The position numbers were made by a program, and so were the translations under genes. Shown here in pieces: positions 18,501 to 28,600 of a stretch of DNA of 64,000 nt. The notes under the pieces are model-generated. The model was not told the origin of the DNA and did not search any database. It worked only from the letters and a program-made list of their open reading frames with translations. The stretch lies in contig NZ_CP022987.1 in assembly GCF_004022565.1 (NCBI RefSeq), positions 3,472,001 to 3,536,000 on the forward strand. Reading direction: 5' to 3'. Position 1 is the first letter of the stretch. Each line of letters begins with the position of its first letter. Source of the DNA: Pollutimonas thiosulfatoxidans (GTDB lineage: Bacteria; Pseudomonadota; Gammaproteobacteria; Burkholderiales; Burkholderiaceae_B).

Positions 18501-19520
18501 GCCAGGGCTGATGCCGAGGCCTTGTCGCATGGCACTTTCGTGACGCCAACTCTGATTGAAATCGAAAGTCTGGACGAGCTGGAGCGCGAGGTCTTTGGGC
18601 CTGTCGTGCATGTGCTGCGATACCGTCGAGAAAACCTGGATCGCCTGATGGACGACATCAACGCGACCGGCTATGGCCTGACCCTGGGCGTGCACACGCG
18701 CATCGATGAAACCATAGAACGAATCGCCGATAGCGCGCATGTGGGCAATATTTATGTCAATCGCAATATAGTCGGGGCGGTCGTGGGGGTGCAGCCTTTC
18801 GGCGGCGAGGGGCTCTCGGGTACGGGCCCCAAGGCCGGCGGTCCGCTCTATATGTACCGCTTGTTGTCCAGCCGACCAGCCGATGGGGTAAGCGGTACAT
18901 TCGCGCGCATGGACAATATCGGTGGCGCCCCCGACACACGGCTGCAAACCGCCCAGATGAAGCGGGACGCCGGCGCGCACGAAGCCTTGAAGGCATGGGC
19001 CCAGCAGCAGGGCCTTGCCGACCTCGCCGAGCAATGCGACACCTACGCGGCGCAGTCGCAAAGCGGCTTCATCCGGCCACTGACAGGGCCTACCGGCGAA
19101 AGCAATACCTATCGGCTGCTGCCTCGCGAGCGCGCTCTCAGCCTGGCCACATCCGAAAGCGACCGGTTATGCCAACTGGCGGCCCTGCTGGCGGTTGGGT
19201 GCCAGGCGCTATGGAACGAAACCGAAGACACCCGCGCGCTACGAGATCGCCTGCCGGAGCAGGTACGTGCCCGCATACAGCTCGCGTCCGACTGGACGGC
19301 GGAAGAGCTGGATTTCGACATCGTGCTGCATCACGGCGATTCCGACCAACTGCGCGAGGTCAGCAAGCAGGTCGCCCAGCGCAGTGGACCCATCGTGGGT
19401 GTGATCGGGCTGGCGCAGGGCGATACATCCATACCGCTGGAGCGCTTGCTGCTGGAAAGAGCCGTCAGTGTCAACACCGCTGCGGCAGGGGGTAATGCCA
19501 GCTTGATGTCTATCGGTTAA
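15537..19520 (+). CDS. putA: Trifunctional PutA: transcriptional repressor, proline dehydrogenase and P5C dehydrogenase
   Basis: A 1,327-residue protein, the length of trifunctional PutA. Residues about 5-45 form a ribbon-helix-helix (TTTLGVKLDEATRNRLKEAARKID), making it a DNA-binding repressor. Residues about 210-500 are the FAD-dependent proline dehydrogenase barrel (GISIKLSALHPRYS, LMVRLVKGAYWDSEIK, FATHNAHT). Residues about 590-1080 are the aldehyde dehydrogenase with general base E886 (AETGGQN) and nucleophile C920 (GQRCSALR), 34 apart as in the family. The C-terminus holds the conserved second Rossmann-like lid domain. It converts proline to glutamate. The ATG at 15537 was preferred to the TTG four codons earlier. 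Ldh-like and membrane protein genes follow in the same direction. Confidence 0.97.
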   Translation: MATTTTTTLGVKLDEATRNRLKEAARKIDRTPHWLIKQSIYTYLESLESGVPIQDLQNAAARLASGDIDVLETLPATTHQPFLAFAESILPQSVLRAAVTSAYRRPEPETVPVLLEQARLPADVAASASQLAYKLAENLRNKKNATGRAGLVQGLLQEFSLSSQEGVALMCLAEALLRIPDKGTRDAIIRDKISDGNWQDHLGQSPSLFVNAASWGLLITGKLVSTHNETGLSSSLSRIVGKRGEPLIRKGVDMAMRLMGEQFVTGETIGQALANASSLEARGFRYSYDMLGEAAMTDEDARVYLASYQQAIHAIGKASNGRGIYEGPGISIKLSALHPRYSRPQYERMMAELYPRLLGLVELARSYDVGINIDAEEADRLEISLDLLERLCFEPSLKGWNGIGFVIQAYQKRCPYVIDYLIDLARRSQHRLMVRLVKGAYWDSEIKRAQIDGLEDYPVFTRKVYTDVSFLACARKLLAVPDAIYPQFATHNAHTLAAVYYLAGQNYYPGQYEFQCLHGMGEPLYEQVVGKTADGKLNRPCRIYAPVGTHETLLAYLVRRLLENGANTSFVNRIADTSIPLETLVEDPAVTIAAMAEQEGSVGLPHPRIPLPNALYGAVRRNSRGIDLSNEHRLGSLASALLASTHATWQSQPMLGGPVPKRAWEPVLNPADHRDIVGHVQLATAEDVKMAVDASLAAGSIWQATPVAERAAALERCADLMEAEIQPLIGLMAREGGKTLINGIAEVREAVDFLRYYAMQAREDFSNDSHRPLGPVVCISPWNFPLAIFTGQIAAALAAGNTVLAKPAEQTPLIAAQAVRLLLQAGVPEGVIQLLPGDGAIGAALVADERVKGVMFTGSTEVARILAGNLAGRLDAHGRPVPLIAETGGQNAIIVDSSALAEQVVLDVMTSAFDSAGQRCSALRVLCLQEDVADRIITMLKGAMIEYQMGNPDNLHVDVGPVIDAEAQAVIEKHVQAMQDKGRKVHRLARADAEALSHGTFVTPTLIEIESLDELEREVFGPVVHVLRYRRENLDRLMDDINATGYGLTLGVHTRIDETIERIADSAHVGNIYVNRNIVGAVVGVQPFGGEGLSGTGPKAGGPLYMYRLLSSRPADGVSGTFARMDNIGGAPDTRLQTAQMKRDAGAHEALKAWAQQQGLADLAEQCDTYAAQSQSGFIRPLTGPTGESNTYRLLPRERALSLATSESDRLCQLAALLAVGCQALWNETEDTRALRDRLPEQVRARIQLASDWTAEELDFDIVLHHGDSDQLREVSKQVAQRSGPIVGVIGLAQGDTSIPLERLLLERAVSVNTAAAGGNASLMSIG

Positions 19521-19529
19521 GGTGCAGCC

Positions 19530-20558
19530 ATGAACGCTGCTCAAACGAACCCGGGCCAGACCCGGGTGCCATACAGCGAGCTTGTCTTGCTGTTGATCCG
19601 TATCTTCGAGCGCCATGGCGTGTCGCCCGCCGTCGCCATCATTCTGGCCGAAAACTGCGCCAGCGCCCAGCGCGACGGCGCCGACAGTCACGGCATCTTC
19701 CGCATACCCGGCTATTTGTCGACGCTGGCCAGCGGCTGGGTGGACGGCACGGCGGTGCCTGAAGTGACCGACGCCGCGCCCGGTTTCATCAGCGTGGATG
19801 CCCGTAACGGCTTTGCACAACCGGCTTTAGCGGCAGCGCGTGGGCAACTGGTCGACAAGGCGCGCCGCAACGGCATCGCCTTGCTGGCCATCCATAATTC
19901 TCATCACTTTGCCGCCTTGTGGCCCGACGTGGAACCGTTAGCCGAAGAAGGCCTGGTGGCCTTGAGCTTCGTCAACAGCATGACCTGCGTGGTGCCGCAT
20001 GGCGGCCAGCGGCCAGTGTTCGGCACCAACCCCATTGCCTTTGCGGCGCCACGGGCCGAGGGCCAGCCGCTGGTGTTCGACCTGGCTACCAGCGCCATCG
20101 CCCATGGCGACGTGCAGCTCGCTGCCCGTGAAGGCCGCGAGCTGCCACCCGGCTACGGCCTGGACAGCGCGGGACAGGCCACCTGCGATCCGCAGGCGAT
20201 TTTGGACGGTGGCGCCTTGCTGCCGTTTGGTGGCCACAAGGGTTCGGCTCTGTCGATGATGGTGGAGCTACTGGCCGGTGCCCTGACGGGTGGGAATTTT
20301 TCTTTCGATTTCGATTGGTCCAGACATCCCGGTGCCCAAACGCCCTGGACCGGGCAGTTATTGATTGCGATTGATCCGGCCAAGGGGGCGGGACGCAATT
20401 TCGCCGAACGCGCAGAGCAGTTGGTCGCCGCCCTGCACGGCGCCGGCCAACAACGCTTGCCCGGAGACAGGCGCCATCTGCAGCGCGCGCAGTCGATGGC
20501 GCAGGGTGTCGCAATAGCCAGCGAGCAACTGGCCAAACTTACCGAGCTTGCCGCATGA
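19530..20558 (+). CDS. Ldh/DpkA-family NAD(P)H-dependent oxidoreductase
   Basis: A 342-residue member of the malate/L-lactate dehydrogenase (type 2) family. Marks are ENCASAQRDGADSHGIFRIPGYLSTLASG, NSHHFAALWPDVEPLAEEGLVALSF, and HGGQRPVFGTNPIAFAAPR, then LLPFGGHKGSALSMMVELLAG. The SHGIFR form and its position 9 bp after putA suggest a delta1-pyrroline/piperideine-2-carboxylate reductase (DpkA/LhpI type) making proline or pipecolate that feeds PutA. This role is inference from context. Malate or ureidoglycolate dehydrogenase are alternatives. Confidence 0.8.
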   Translation: MNAAQTNPGQTRVPYSELVLLLIRIFERHGVSPAVAIILAENCASAQRDGADSHGIFRIPGYLSTLASGWVDGTAVPEVTDAAPGFISVDARNGFAQPALAAARGQLVDKARRNGIALLAIHNSHHFAALWPDVEPLAEEGLVALSFVNSMTCVVPHGGQRPVFGTNPIAFAAPRAEGQPLVFDLATSAIAHGDVQLAAREGRELPPGYGLDSAGQATCDPQAILDGGALLPFGGHKGSALSMMVELLAGALTGGNFSFDFDWSRHPGAQTPWTGQLLIAIDPAKGAGRNFAERAEQLVAALHGAGQQRLPGDRRHLQRAQSMAQGVAIASEQLAKLTELAA

Positions 20559-21667
20559 GATCCTTTCTGTTGGCCCTGGTCTTTGCCATCTTGGCCGCGC
20601 TGCTTATTACCAGTCTGTCCAAGCCGCAAGCTCTGGAAGCGAAGTTGCTGAACTTGCAGGTAGAGCAGTCCATGCCGCAGATGGCGACGGAACTGCGCGG
20701 CGAGCCGGCCGAGCTCCAAGCGCTTTTTCTTGTTTATTCGGACGACCCGGTGTTGCTGGCAAAGGCCAGACTAGCGCTGCTGCGTTACCCCGATATGGCC
20801 AGGCCTATCTTGTTGAACTTCGGCGCAAGCAAGGACTTCCAACAGGTGCTTCGTGCCTACGGCGAAGACGTCACCTTGCCCATACACTACTTCCTGACCA
20901 ATGAAGTCGCCACCATCGAGTGGCTGCGCCGCATCAGGGATGCATCACAGTCAGCGCTCAACGCCATGGGTCGACTGTGGCAGCAAGAGGGCGACCAGGC
21001 CGGCGAAGCTGCGGGCAATGTGGCGCTGTCGGCCGACGAACGAGCTGCCTATGCTGTTCAGTTCCTCAAGGCCGAAGGCTACGACTTCCTCGGCCAGTTC
21101 ATCTTGACGCCGAAGGGCGAAGTCAGCTGGATCCAGACAGAGCGGGTACTGGAGGGCATCGCCGGCTTTTTTGCCAGCGGGATAAAAGGTCTGGAGATCA
21201 AGCTTAGACAGGATGAGACCCTGGCAGCTGGTGACGTCGGATGGGCGGCGGTCGATGTCGCCGTGGGCGTCGGAGCGCTCAAGGTGTTGCGCATGGGCCG
21301 GGCGGGCGCTGCAGGCAGCCGCGCGTTAAGCTTTCCGCAGCGTACGGCGGTGCTGGGCGCCGGATTGTGGCGCGGCAGCGTGATCGGCTCGCGCTTGGTG
21401 AAGTACGGCGCGCCCGTGGTGCTGATCTATATAGCCATCAGGCATCCCAGCGTCATTAACTCCCTGCTGGGGCAGGCAGCGGAAAACCTCGGCCTGCCGG
21501 TACCCCTGGTTCAGTTTGTGGGATGGACGCTGGTGTTGCTGCCCATCATGTTGCTGTTGCGGCTGATGCTTGCGCCGCTGGGTTGGCTGATGGCCGGTAT
21601 GGTGGGCATGCTGCGTTGGCTGGATAAGTCGCTGCGCAGATCAGCTGCAGACGGCACCGCTACGTGA
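20555..21667 (+). CDS. Membrane protein of unknown function
   Basis: A 370-residue protein I do not recognise. It overlaps the preceding gene by four bases (ATGA), so it is translated with it. Residues 3-22 are a hydrophobic N-terminal helix. Residues about 30-220 are a helical soluble region (AELQALFLVYSDDPVLLAKARLALL and other helix-repeat-like text). Residues about 270-360 hold two or three further membrane segments (GAPVVLIYIAIRH, VQFVGWTLVLLPIMLLLRLMLAPLGWLMAGMVGML). It ends 4 bp from the convergent transglycosylase stop. A link to proline or pipecolate use is only implied by coupling. Confidence 0.7.
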   Translation: MRSFLLALVFAILAALLITSLSKPQALEAKLLNLQVEQSMPQMATELRGEPAELQALFLVYSDDPVLLAKARLALLRYPDMARPILLNFGASKDFQQVLRAYGEDVTLPIHYFLTNEVATIEWLRRIRDASQSALNAMGRLWQQEGDQAGEAAGNVALSADERAAYAVQFLKAEGYDFLGQFILTPKGEVSWIQTERVLEGIAGFFASGIKGLEIKLRQDETLAAGDVGWAAVDVAVGVGALKVLRMGRAGAAGSRALSFPQRTAVLGAGLWRGSVIGSRLVKYGAPVVLIYIAIRHPSVINSLLGQAAENLGLPVPLVQFVGWTLVLLPIMLLLRLMLAPLGWLMAGMVGMLRWLDKSLRRSAADGTAT

Positions 21668-21683
21668 ACGTTTAGCCGTTCAC
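21664..21683. terminator. Hairpin between convergent genes
   Basis: GTGAACG (21664-21670), loop of six, CGTTCAC (21677-21683). It spans the stop codons of the two convergent genes. There is no U-tract, so it is only a possible terminator or transcript-end stabiliser. Confidence 0.3.
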
Positions 21684-22376
21684 CGCCGCTTGGTCGGCCA
21701 CCTGAGCAAGCTTGCGAGACTCGTTAAGAATCTTATTGGGGTAGCCGCGCGCGTTGCCGGAGTATTTGTGCAGTGCCTTGGTCAGGCTGCCGCCCGCCAG
21801 TTCCAGATACTCTTCCAGAATGTCCGCGCCTACCCGGATGTTCACTTCCGGATCAAACAGCGACTCAGAGCGATCCAGCTTTTCACGATGCCAACGGCGA
21901 ACCACTTGCATCAAGCCTTGGGCACCATAGCGGCTTTGCACTTTGGGGCGTAGCGAGCTTTCTTTCTGCATGATGGCAATCAGCAGCTCCGGTTCGATGC
22001 CATCGCGCTTTTCCGCCTCGGCCCAGGCCAGGTCCACATATTTGCGTATGGCGGTTGGGGCTTGCTTGAACTTCTTTGCCAGGTAGCGGGTCTGCGCTTG
22101 TTTGCCAGCTTCCTCTGCCACCGCCTGCATATGATGCTCGCCCAGTCGCTCCACCCGGGGTTCTGGCGCGGTCGTGTCACCCGTCCACTCGCGAAATACC
22201 AGTTCGGTGGAAATCGCGACCTCTTGGGGGGCGCTCAGGCCAAGGGCCGATGCGCCGGCCGGGGCTACCATGCAGCACATCAACAATAGCGGGACGGCGG
22301 TCCTGTATAGGTGATGGCACAGCAGGTGGGGGGTGGGTTTTTCGGGGTTGGTGTTGGCGTTTGCGGGGATGGTCAT
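21672..22376 (-). CDS. Lytic transglycosylase SLT-domain protein
   Basis: A 234-residue protein with a hydrophobic segment at about 25-43 (TAVPLLLMCCMVAPAGASA), probably a signal peptide. The C-terminal half is a Slt-type lysozyme-like domain: the catalytic Glu lies in LLIAIMQKESSLRP, followed by SRYGAQGLMQVV, DPEVNIRVGADILEEYL and LHKYSGNARGYPNKIL. These enzymes cleave peptidoglycan to 1,6-anhydro ends. The N-terminal region is without known motifs. It reads away from the glucan synthase gene. Confidence 0.88.
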   Translation of the reverse strand: MTIPANANTNPEKPTPHLLCHHLYRTAVPLLLMCCMVAPAGASALGLSAPQEVAISTELVFREWTGDTTAPEPRVERLGEHHMQAVAEEAGKQAQTRYLAKKFKQAPTAIRKYVDLAWAEAEKRDGIEPELLIAIMQKESSLRPKVQSRYGAQGLMQVVRRWHREKLDRSESLFDPEVNIRVGADILEEYLELAGGSLTKALHKYSGNARGYPNKILNESRKLAQVADQAAVNG

Positions 22377-22491
22377 TGGTCCTGGCGCATGGGGCGCCGC
22401 TATTTTCTTTAATAATCATAGCATTGCCTCGATGGTTACTGCTTCAGGCGATGTAAGGAAACGTACGGCCAGCAACGCTGTATGCTGTGCA

Positions 22492-22655
22492 ATGAGCCAA
22501 TTATTCGCACATAAAGCCAGCCGCAGGCGGTCCTCCCCTGGAACGACAAGGCTCCCATCAGAGAAGAGCTTTTCGGTGTAGAGCGCCTGGGGCAACACGC
22601 CCGAAGCCTGGCCGCCGCGCAAGGGATCACCTCCCGTCCTCAACGCGTTGAGGTC
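22492..22655 (+). other. Probable true N-terminal coding segment of the glucan synthase, cut off by a frameshift
   Basis: In the synthase frame the sequence is open from 22515 but has no ATG or GTG and only one TTG, at 22656. The translation of 22540-22655 (PIREELFGVERLGQHARSLA) is the conserved beginning of cyclic glucan synthases. In another frame an ATG at 22492 starts MSQLFAHKASRRRSS. Adding one base to the C run at 22535-22538 joins this ATG to WNDKAPIREELFG in the synthase frame. The segment therefore belongs to the gene, and the one-base gap is either mutation or sequencing error. Confidence 0.7.
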
Positions 22656-25600
22656 TTGCGTAAACGCCTGGACCGCAACGCTGCCATCCTGCTGGACGCT
22701 TACCGTGCAAATGCGGCGGAGCTCGAAGCCGGTCGGGGCGTGGAGCCCGCTGCAGAGTGGTTGCTGGATAACTATCATGTCGTCGAAGAACAGGTGCGGC
22801 AGATTCGCGACGACCTGCCTCCTGGCTTTTATCGGCAGTTGCCCAAGCTTGCCGCCGGCCCGCTTGCCGGGTATCCCCGGGTTCTCGGCGTGGCATGGGC
22901 ATTTGTTGCCCATACCGACAGCAATTTTGAGCCAGAGGCATTGCGCCGGTTTATTGCTGCCTACCAGTCGGTGCAGGTACTTACCATCGGCGAATTGTGG
23001 GCCGTCGCCATTACTCTACGAATTGTGCTCGTCGAAAATTTGCGACGCCTGGCTGACGAGATCAGTGTTGGTCGCAAGGCGCGCAGCGATGCCGACAATC
23101 TGGCCGACAGCTTGCTGCAGTCGGGCGCGACGCGCACCGCGCTGGATCTGGACGCCAGGACCCGGCCCCACGGTCCGTTGTCGGAGATGTTTACCGCGCA
23201 GTTGAGCAAACGACTGCGAGACCAGGATCCACTTGAGACGCCTGGCCTGGCTTGGCTGCGGGAACGGCTTGGACAGCAGGGCGGGGCTTTGGACGACGTG
23301 GTGCATCAGGCGCAACAGCGGCAAGGGGCATCCAATGTCACAGTACGCAATGTCGTCACCAGCATGCGCCTGATCTCCGATATGGATTGGGCGGATTGGT
23401 TCGAAAGCGTCAGCCTGGTCGACGAGCGCTTGCGGGCGCACAGCGCCTTTGGCGACATGGATTTCGCAACGCGAGACCTGTATCGCAAGGAAGTGGAGCA
23501 TCTGGCGCGCGGTACGCGCTTAACCGAAGTGCTGGTGGCGCAGGCAGCCCTGGACGCTGCCCGCGCCGCGGCCAGTGATGCGCCGGAAGAAGCGAGGGAG
23601 CGCGTCAGCGATCCTGGCTACCATCTTGTTGCACAGGGTCGGCCCGCACTCGAGGCCGCACTGGGCTATAGGCAGCCATGGAGACTGCGCCTTAACAGGG
23701 CCGTTGTAAACAGCGGCATTTCGGGCTACGTCGGCGCCATCCTGGTCGTAACTGCTGCACTGACTTGGCTGGCATGGTGGGCGCTGTGGAGCCCGGGCAT
23801 CGCCGCAGGCTGGCTGGGGTTGTTCCTGTTTTTGATCCTGTTTCCACTAACTGACTTGGTCACCGCACTACTCAACCGTGTCGTCACATGGAATTTTGGG
23901 GCGTCCATACTGCCAGGCCTGGACTTGACGCGCAAGGTCACGGAAAAACACAGGACCGTGGTTGCCGTGCCGACCTTGCTGACCAGCGAAGAAGAGCTGC
24001 TGGGCCATGTCGAGCAACTCGACGTGCATTTCTTATCCGGATCGGGCGGCGACCTGGTCTACGCGCTGCTGACCGACGGCCTGGATGCCGACACGGAAAC
24101 CACTCCCGCTGATGCCGCCTTGCTCGCGGCAGGAGCCGCAGCCATCGCAAGGCTCAATCAGAAGTATGGTCCTGCGCCAGGTGGCAGCCGTTTCTTGTTG
24201 CTGAATCGCCGCCGGCTCTTTAACGAGACGGAAGGCAAGTGGATGGGCTGGGAGCGCAAGCGCGGCAAGCTGCATGAGTTGAACCGACTGCTGCGCGGTG
24301 CAAGAGACACCAGCTATGTGCCGATCCCGGGGTTGGTCCAGCAACTGCCGGACGGGACGCGTTATGTGCTTACCTTGGATGCCGATACCCGCCTGCCCAG
24401 GAATGCGGCTCAAAGACTCATAGGAAAGATGGCACATCCGCTTAATCGGCCTCAGTTCGATGAGGCGCGGCAACGGATAGTTGCAGGGCATGCCATTCTG
24501 CAGCCCAGGGTCACGCCTTCGCTTCCCTTGCATCGCGAAGGCTCTGTGTACCAGCGCTTGTTTTCCAGTCCGGGAGGCCTGGATCCGTATGCTTCGGCCG
24601 CTTCCGACATTTATCAGGACTTGTTCGGCGAGGGCTCGTATACGGGCAAGGGCATATACGACATCGACGCCTTTGAAGCAGCCTTGGCCGGCCGCGTTCC
24701 GGACAATGCCATGCTAAGTCACGACCTGTTCGAAGGCGTCTTTGCGCGGGCCGGGCTGGCTTCGGACATCGAAGTCATCGAAGAATTTCCTGCTCGCTAT
24801 GACGTAGCGGCCAAGCGCATGCATCGCTGGACGCGGGGCGACTGGCAACTGCTGCCCTGGCTGTTTGGGCGCCCCGCAGGCAACCGTGCCGTCCCACCGA
24901 TCGGGCGCAGCAAGATGCTGGATAACCTGCGGCGATCGCTGCTGGGGCCTACGACTTTCCTGGCGCTGTGCGCCGGCTGGATGCTGCCCATGCCCGCAGC
25001 GCTGCTGGCAACGCTGTTCGTCCTGGCATGCGTCGTCATTCCCGCTTCACTGTCTCCTATCAGTTTTGTCATGGCGCGGCGCGGGGCGGTTTCGCTGCGC
25101 AACCGCCTGCGGCTTTTCGGCCAGGATCTTCAACTGGCGGGCGGCCAGGTATTGGCTTCCTTGATCTTCCTGGCCGATAGCGCATGGAAGATGACCGACG
25201 CCATCGCGCGAACGTTGTTTCGGCTTGTTGTCTCCCGTCGCCATCTTTTGGAGTGGACGACGGCCGCGCAGTCAGCAGGTGGCGCGCGCCTGGATATCGC
25301 AGGCTTTTATCGCATGATGTGGCAAAGCGTCTGCCTGGTGCTGATCATGGCGGCCAGTGTGTTGCTGGTCCAACCCGCCACTTGGCCCTTGGTGCTGCCG
25401 TTTGCATTGCTCTGGTTGGCCGCGCCGGCCGGCGCGTGGTGGGTCAGCCGCCCGCGGGCGTTGGCTCCGGCCCTGCAGGTGTCTGCCGAGACAGACGTCT
25501 CTTTAAGGCTCACCGCCCGGCGAACGTGGCGCTACTTCGAAACCTTCGTCACTGACCACGATCACATGCTGCCGCCGGACAACTTCCAGGAAACGCCACA

Positions 25601-28600
25601 GCCTGTCGTGGCGCGGCGGACCTCTCCCACCAACATGGGCCTCTATTTGCTTTCGACTGTCTCGGCACGCGACTTCGGCTGGCTGGGTACTGAACACTGC
25701 ATCAAGCGGTTGGAGGAAACACTGGCCACGATGCAGTCGCTGGACAAGTACAACGGACATTTCTTCAACTGGTATGCCACGGACGACTTGCGTGTGCTTG
25801 AGCCCGCTTATGTCTCGTCGGTCGACAGTGGCAATTTGGCAGGGCACTTGATTACCGTGGCCAATGCTTGCGAGGAATGGATCAACGATTTCTCCAGTCC
25901 CACTGTGCGCTCGGGCCTACTGGACAACCTTGCCTTGGCGCGTGATGATCTGATCGCCATGGCGGTGCCGGGCGACGAGCGGCTGCAGCAACTGGCTGCC
26001 AAATTGACCGAGCTGGACGCATTGCTGAACGGCCCACAGGATCTGACCCTGGTGCTTCCGACGCTTATACGGCTTGCGGAAAAGACAGCCAATGCGGCGC
26101 AAGCCTTGGTGCCTGCCGAGGGCGACAGCTACCGTTACGATCTGGCGTTCTGGACGCGTGCCCTGGCTGTTGCGGCGCAATCGCATTGCGACGATGTCAC
26201 CGCTGCGGCGCAGGATGCACAAGCACTCAATAACCGCCTGCAAGCGGTGGCAGACACGGCGCGCAGGATGGCCATGGCCATGGACTTTGCCTTCTTGCTC
26301 GATCCTGAGCGCAAGTTGCTTTCCATAGGCTATTCGCTGACTGACAACCGCCTGGATGCCAGTTGCTATGACCTGCTTGCTTCGGAATCGCGTCTGGCCA
26401 GTCTTTTTGCGATTGCCAAAGGCGACGTGCCCACGCTGCACTGGATGCGCCTGGGGCGCACATCGACGCCGGTGGGCCGGGGCTCTGCATTGATCTCGTG
26501 GTCGGGCTCGATGTTCGAGTACTTGATGCCGTCCCTGATCATGCGGGCGCCGGTAGGCAGCTTGCTGGAGCAGACCAATCGTCTCGTCGTGCAGCGCCAG
26601 CGCCAGTACGCGGCCGGACTGGGCATTCCTTGGGGATTCTCCGAGTCTTCCTACAACGCCCGCGACATTGCGTTTACCTACCAGTACTACAACTTCGGGG
26701 TTCCGGGGTTGGGCCTCAAGCGGGGCTTGTCGGAAGATCGTGTCGTGGCGCCCTACGCAACAGGTCTGGCGGCGATGGTGGATCCGGCGGCCGCGCGGGA
26801 TAACTTCCGACGCCTGGCGCAGCTGGGAGCCTCCGGGCGCTATGGCTATCATGAGGCCCTGGATTTCACCCCTTCAAGGCTGCGCGAGGACAGGCCGGTA
26901 GCTATCGTGCGCAGCTACATGGCGCATCACCAAGGCATGACTATCGTGGCCATTGCCAATGCGCTGTTCGACGGGCAGGTACGTGCGCGCTTTCATCGCG
27001 AACCAATGATACGCGCCTGCGATTTGCTGCTCCAGGAGCGTGTGCCCCGCGATGTGGCGGTGGCCCATCCCCGTGCCGAAGAGGTCAACGCCTCCGCCAT
27101 ACCCGCCCACGTTACCGCCGTCACAACCCGTCGCTTCGAGGCCGTGCCCGCTGGCCCTCCCCACACGCATTTGCTGTCCAACGGGCGCTATGCGGTCATG
27201 TTGACGGTCGCGGGCGGGGGCTACAGCCGGTGGCGTGACATTGCCGTTACGCGCTGGCTGGGAGACGCTACGCGGGACGATAGTGGCTCGTATTTGTTTC
27301 TGCGTGACCTGCAGCGCGGCGACGCCTGGTGCGCCACCCCGCAGCCGGCCCGCAGTGAACGACTGCCTGTCCAGGTTGATTTCTCGGAAGACAGGGTCGA
27401 TTACGTCCGTCGCGATGCCGGGCTGATCACGACAACACAGGTGCTTGTGTCCGGCGAGGACGATGGCGAGGTGCGACGCGTGTCGTTGGTGAACAGTGGC
27501 CGGAAGGCGCGCGAGATCGAAGTGACCAGCTACGCTGAACTTGTCCTGGCGCCGGCTGCGGCAGACCGGGCCCACCCGGCATTTTCCAAGATGTTCGTGG
27601 TCACTGAGTTTTTGCCGGAGTTCGGGGCCTTGATTGCCACCCGCCGTCCCCGGTCACCGGAAGAGACCCGCGTGTGGGCTGCCCACTTCGCCGTGATCGA
27701 GGGCGATGAGACTGCGCCGCTGCAGTACGAGACGGATCGGGCGCGGTTCCTGGATCGCGGCGCTGTAGGCAGGATGCCCCCCGTCGTGACAGAAGGGCGG
27801 CTGCTGACCAATACCGTCGGAACGGTGCTGGACCCGGTATTTTCACTTAGGCATACGCTGCGGATTGCACCAGGCAAGTCGGCGCGGATTTCGTTCTGGA
27901 CATTGGTAGCGAATACTCGCGAAGCTCTGCTTGGCCTTGTGGACACGCATCATGATCCCAGTGCGTTCGAGCGGGCCAAGACCTTGGCCTGGACACAGGC
28001 GCAGGTTCAGTTGCTGCACCTTGGGATGCGGGCTGAAGAGGCAGCAGCCTTCCAGAAGCTGGCCGCCCCCTTGCTGTACCCGGATTCACGCTTCAGGGCA
28101 CCGTCGGCGGCGATCCTTCGGGGTGCCGGCAGCCAGGCGGGCCTGTGGTCTCATGGCATATCGGGCGACCTGCCCATTGCACTACTACGCATCGACGATG
28201 AGGCAGATATGCCTTTGGTCAGGCAATTGCTGCGCGCCCACGAGTATTGGCGCATGAAGCAGTTGGGGGTCGACCTGGTGATCATCAACGAACGTGCCTC
28301 CTCCTATATCCAGAGCTTGCAGAACGCCATCGACACCGCCGTACGCAGCAGCCAGGCACGTTCCAGTTCGGGCAAAGCGTTGGCCAAAGGCGCGGTGTAC
28401 ACCTTGCGCGCGGACCTCATGACCGTGCGGGACAGGGAGTTGATCCAGTATGTAGCTCATATTGTCTTGCTTGCACGCCATGGGCCGGTTCCCGACCAGC
28501 TTGCCCGGATTGCAGAAGCGTCGCCGCGAATCAATGTGCCCCTGCCGGCCGGGCCGGCGCTGCCGAAGGCGACCTTGCCTCAGGCGATGGCCCAGCCGGA

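Noticed and set aside
22333..22581. Small separate gene before the glucan synthase
   Set aside because: Its 3' part from 22492 is better explained as the true start of the synthase displaced by one base. The 5' part overlaps the transglycosylase start.
25917..26852. Long minus-strand frames within the glucan synthase
   Set aside because: They follow the GC-rich codon pattern of the synthase and show no recognisable motifs or ribosome-binding sites.
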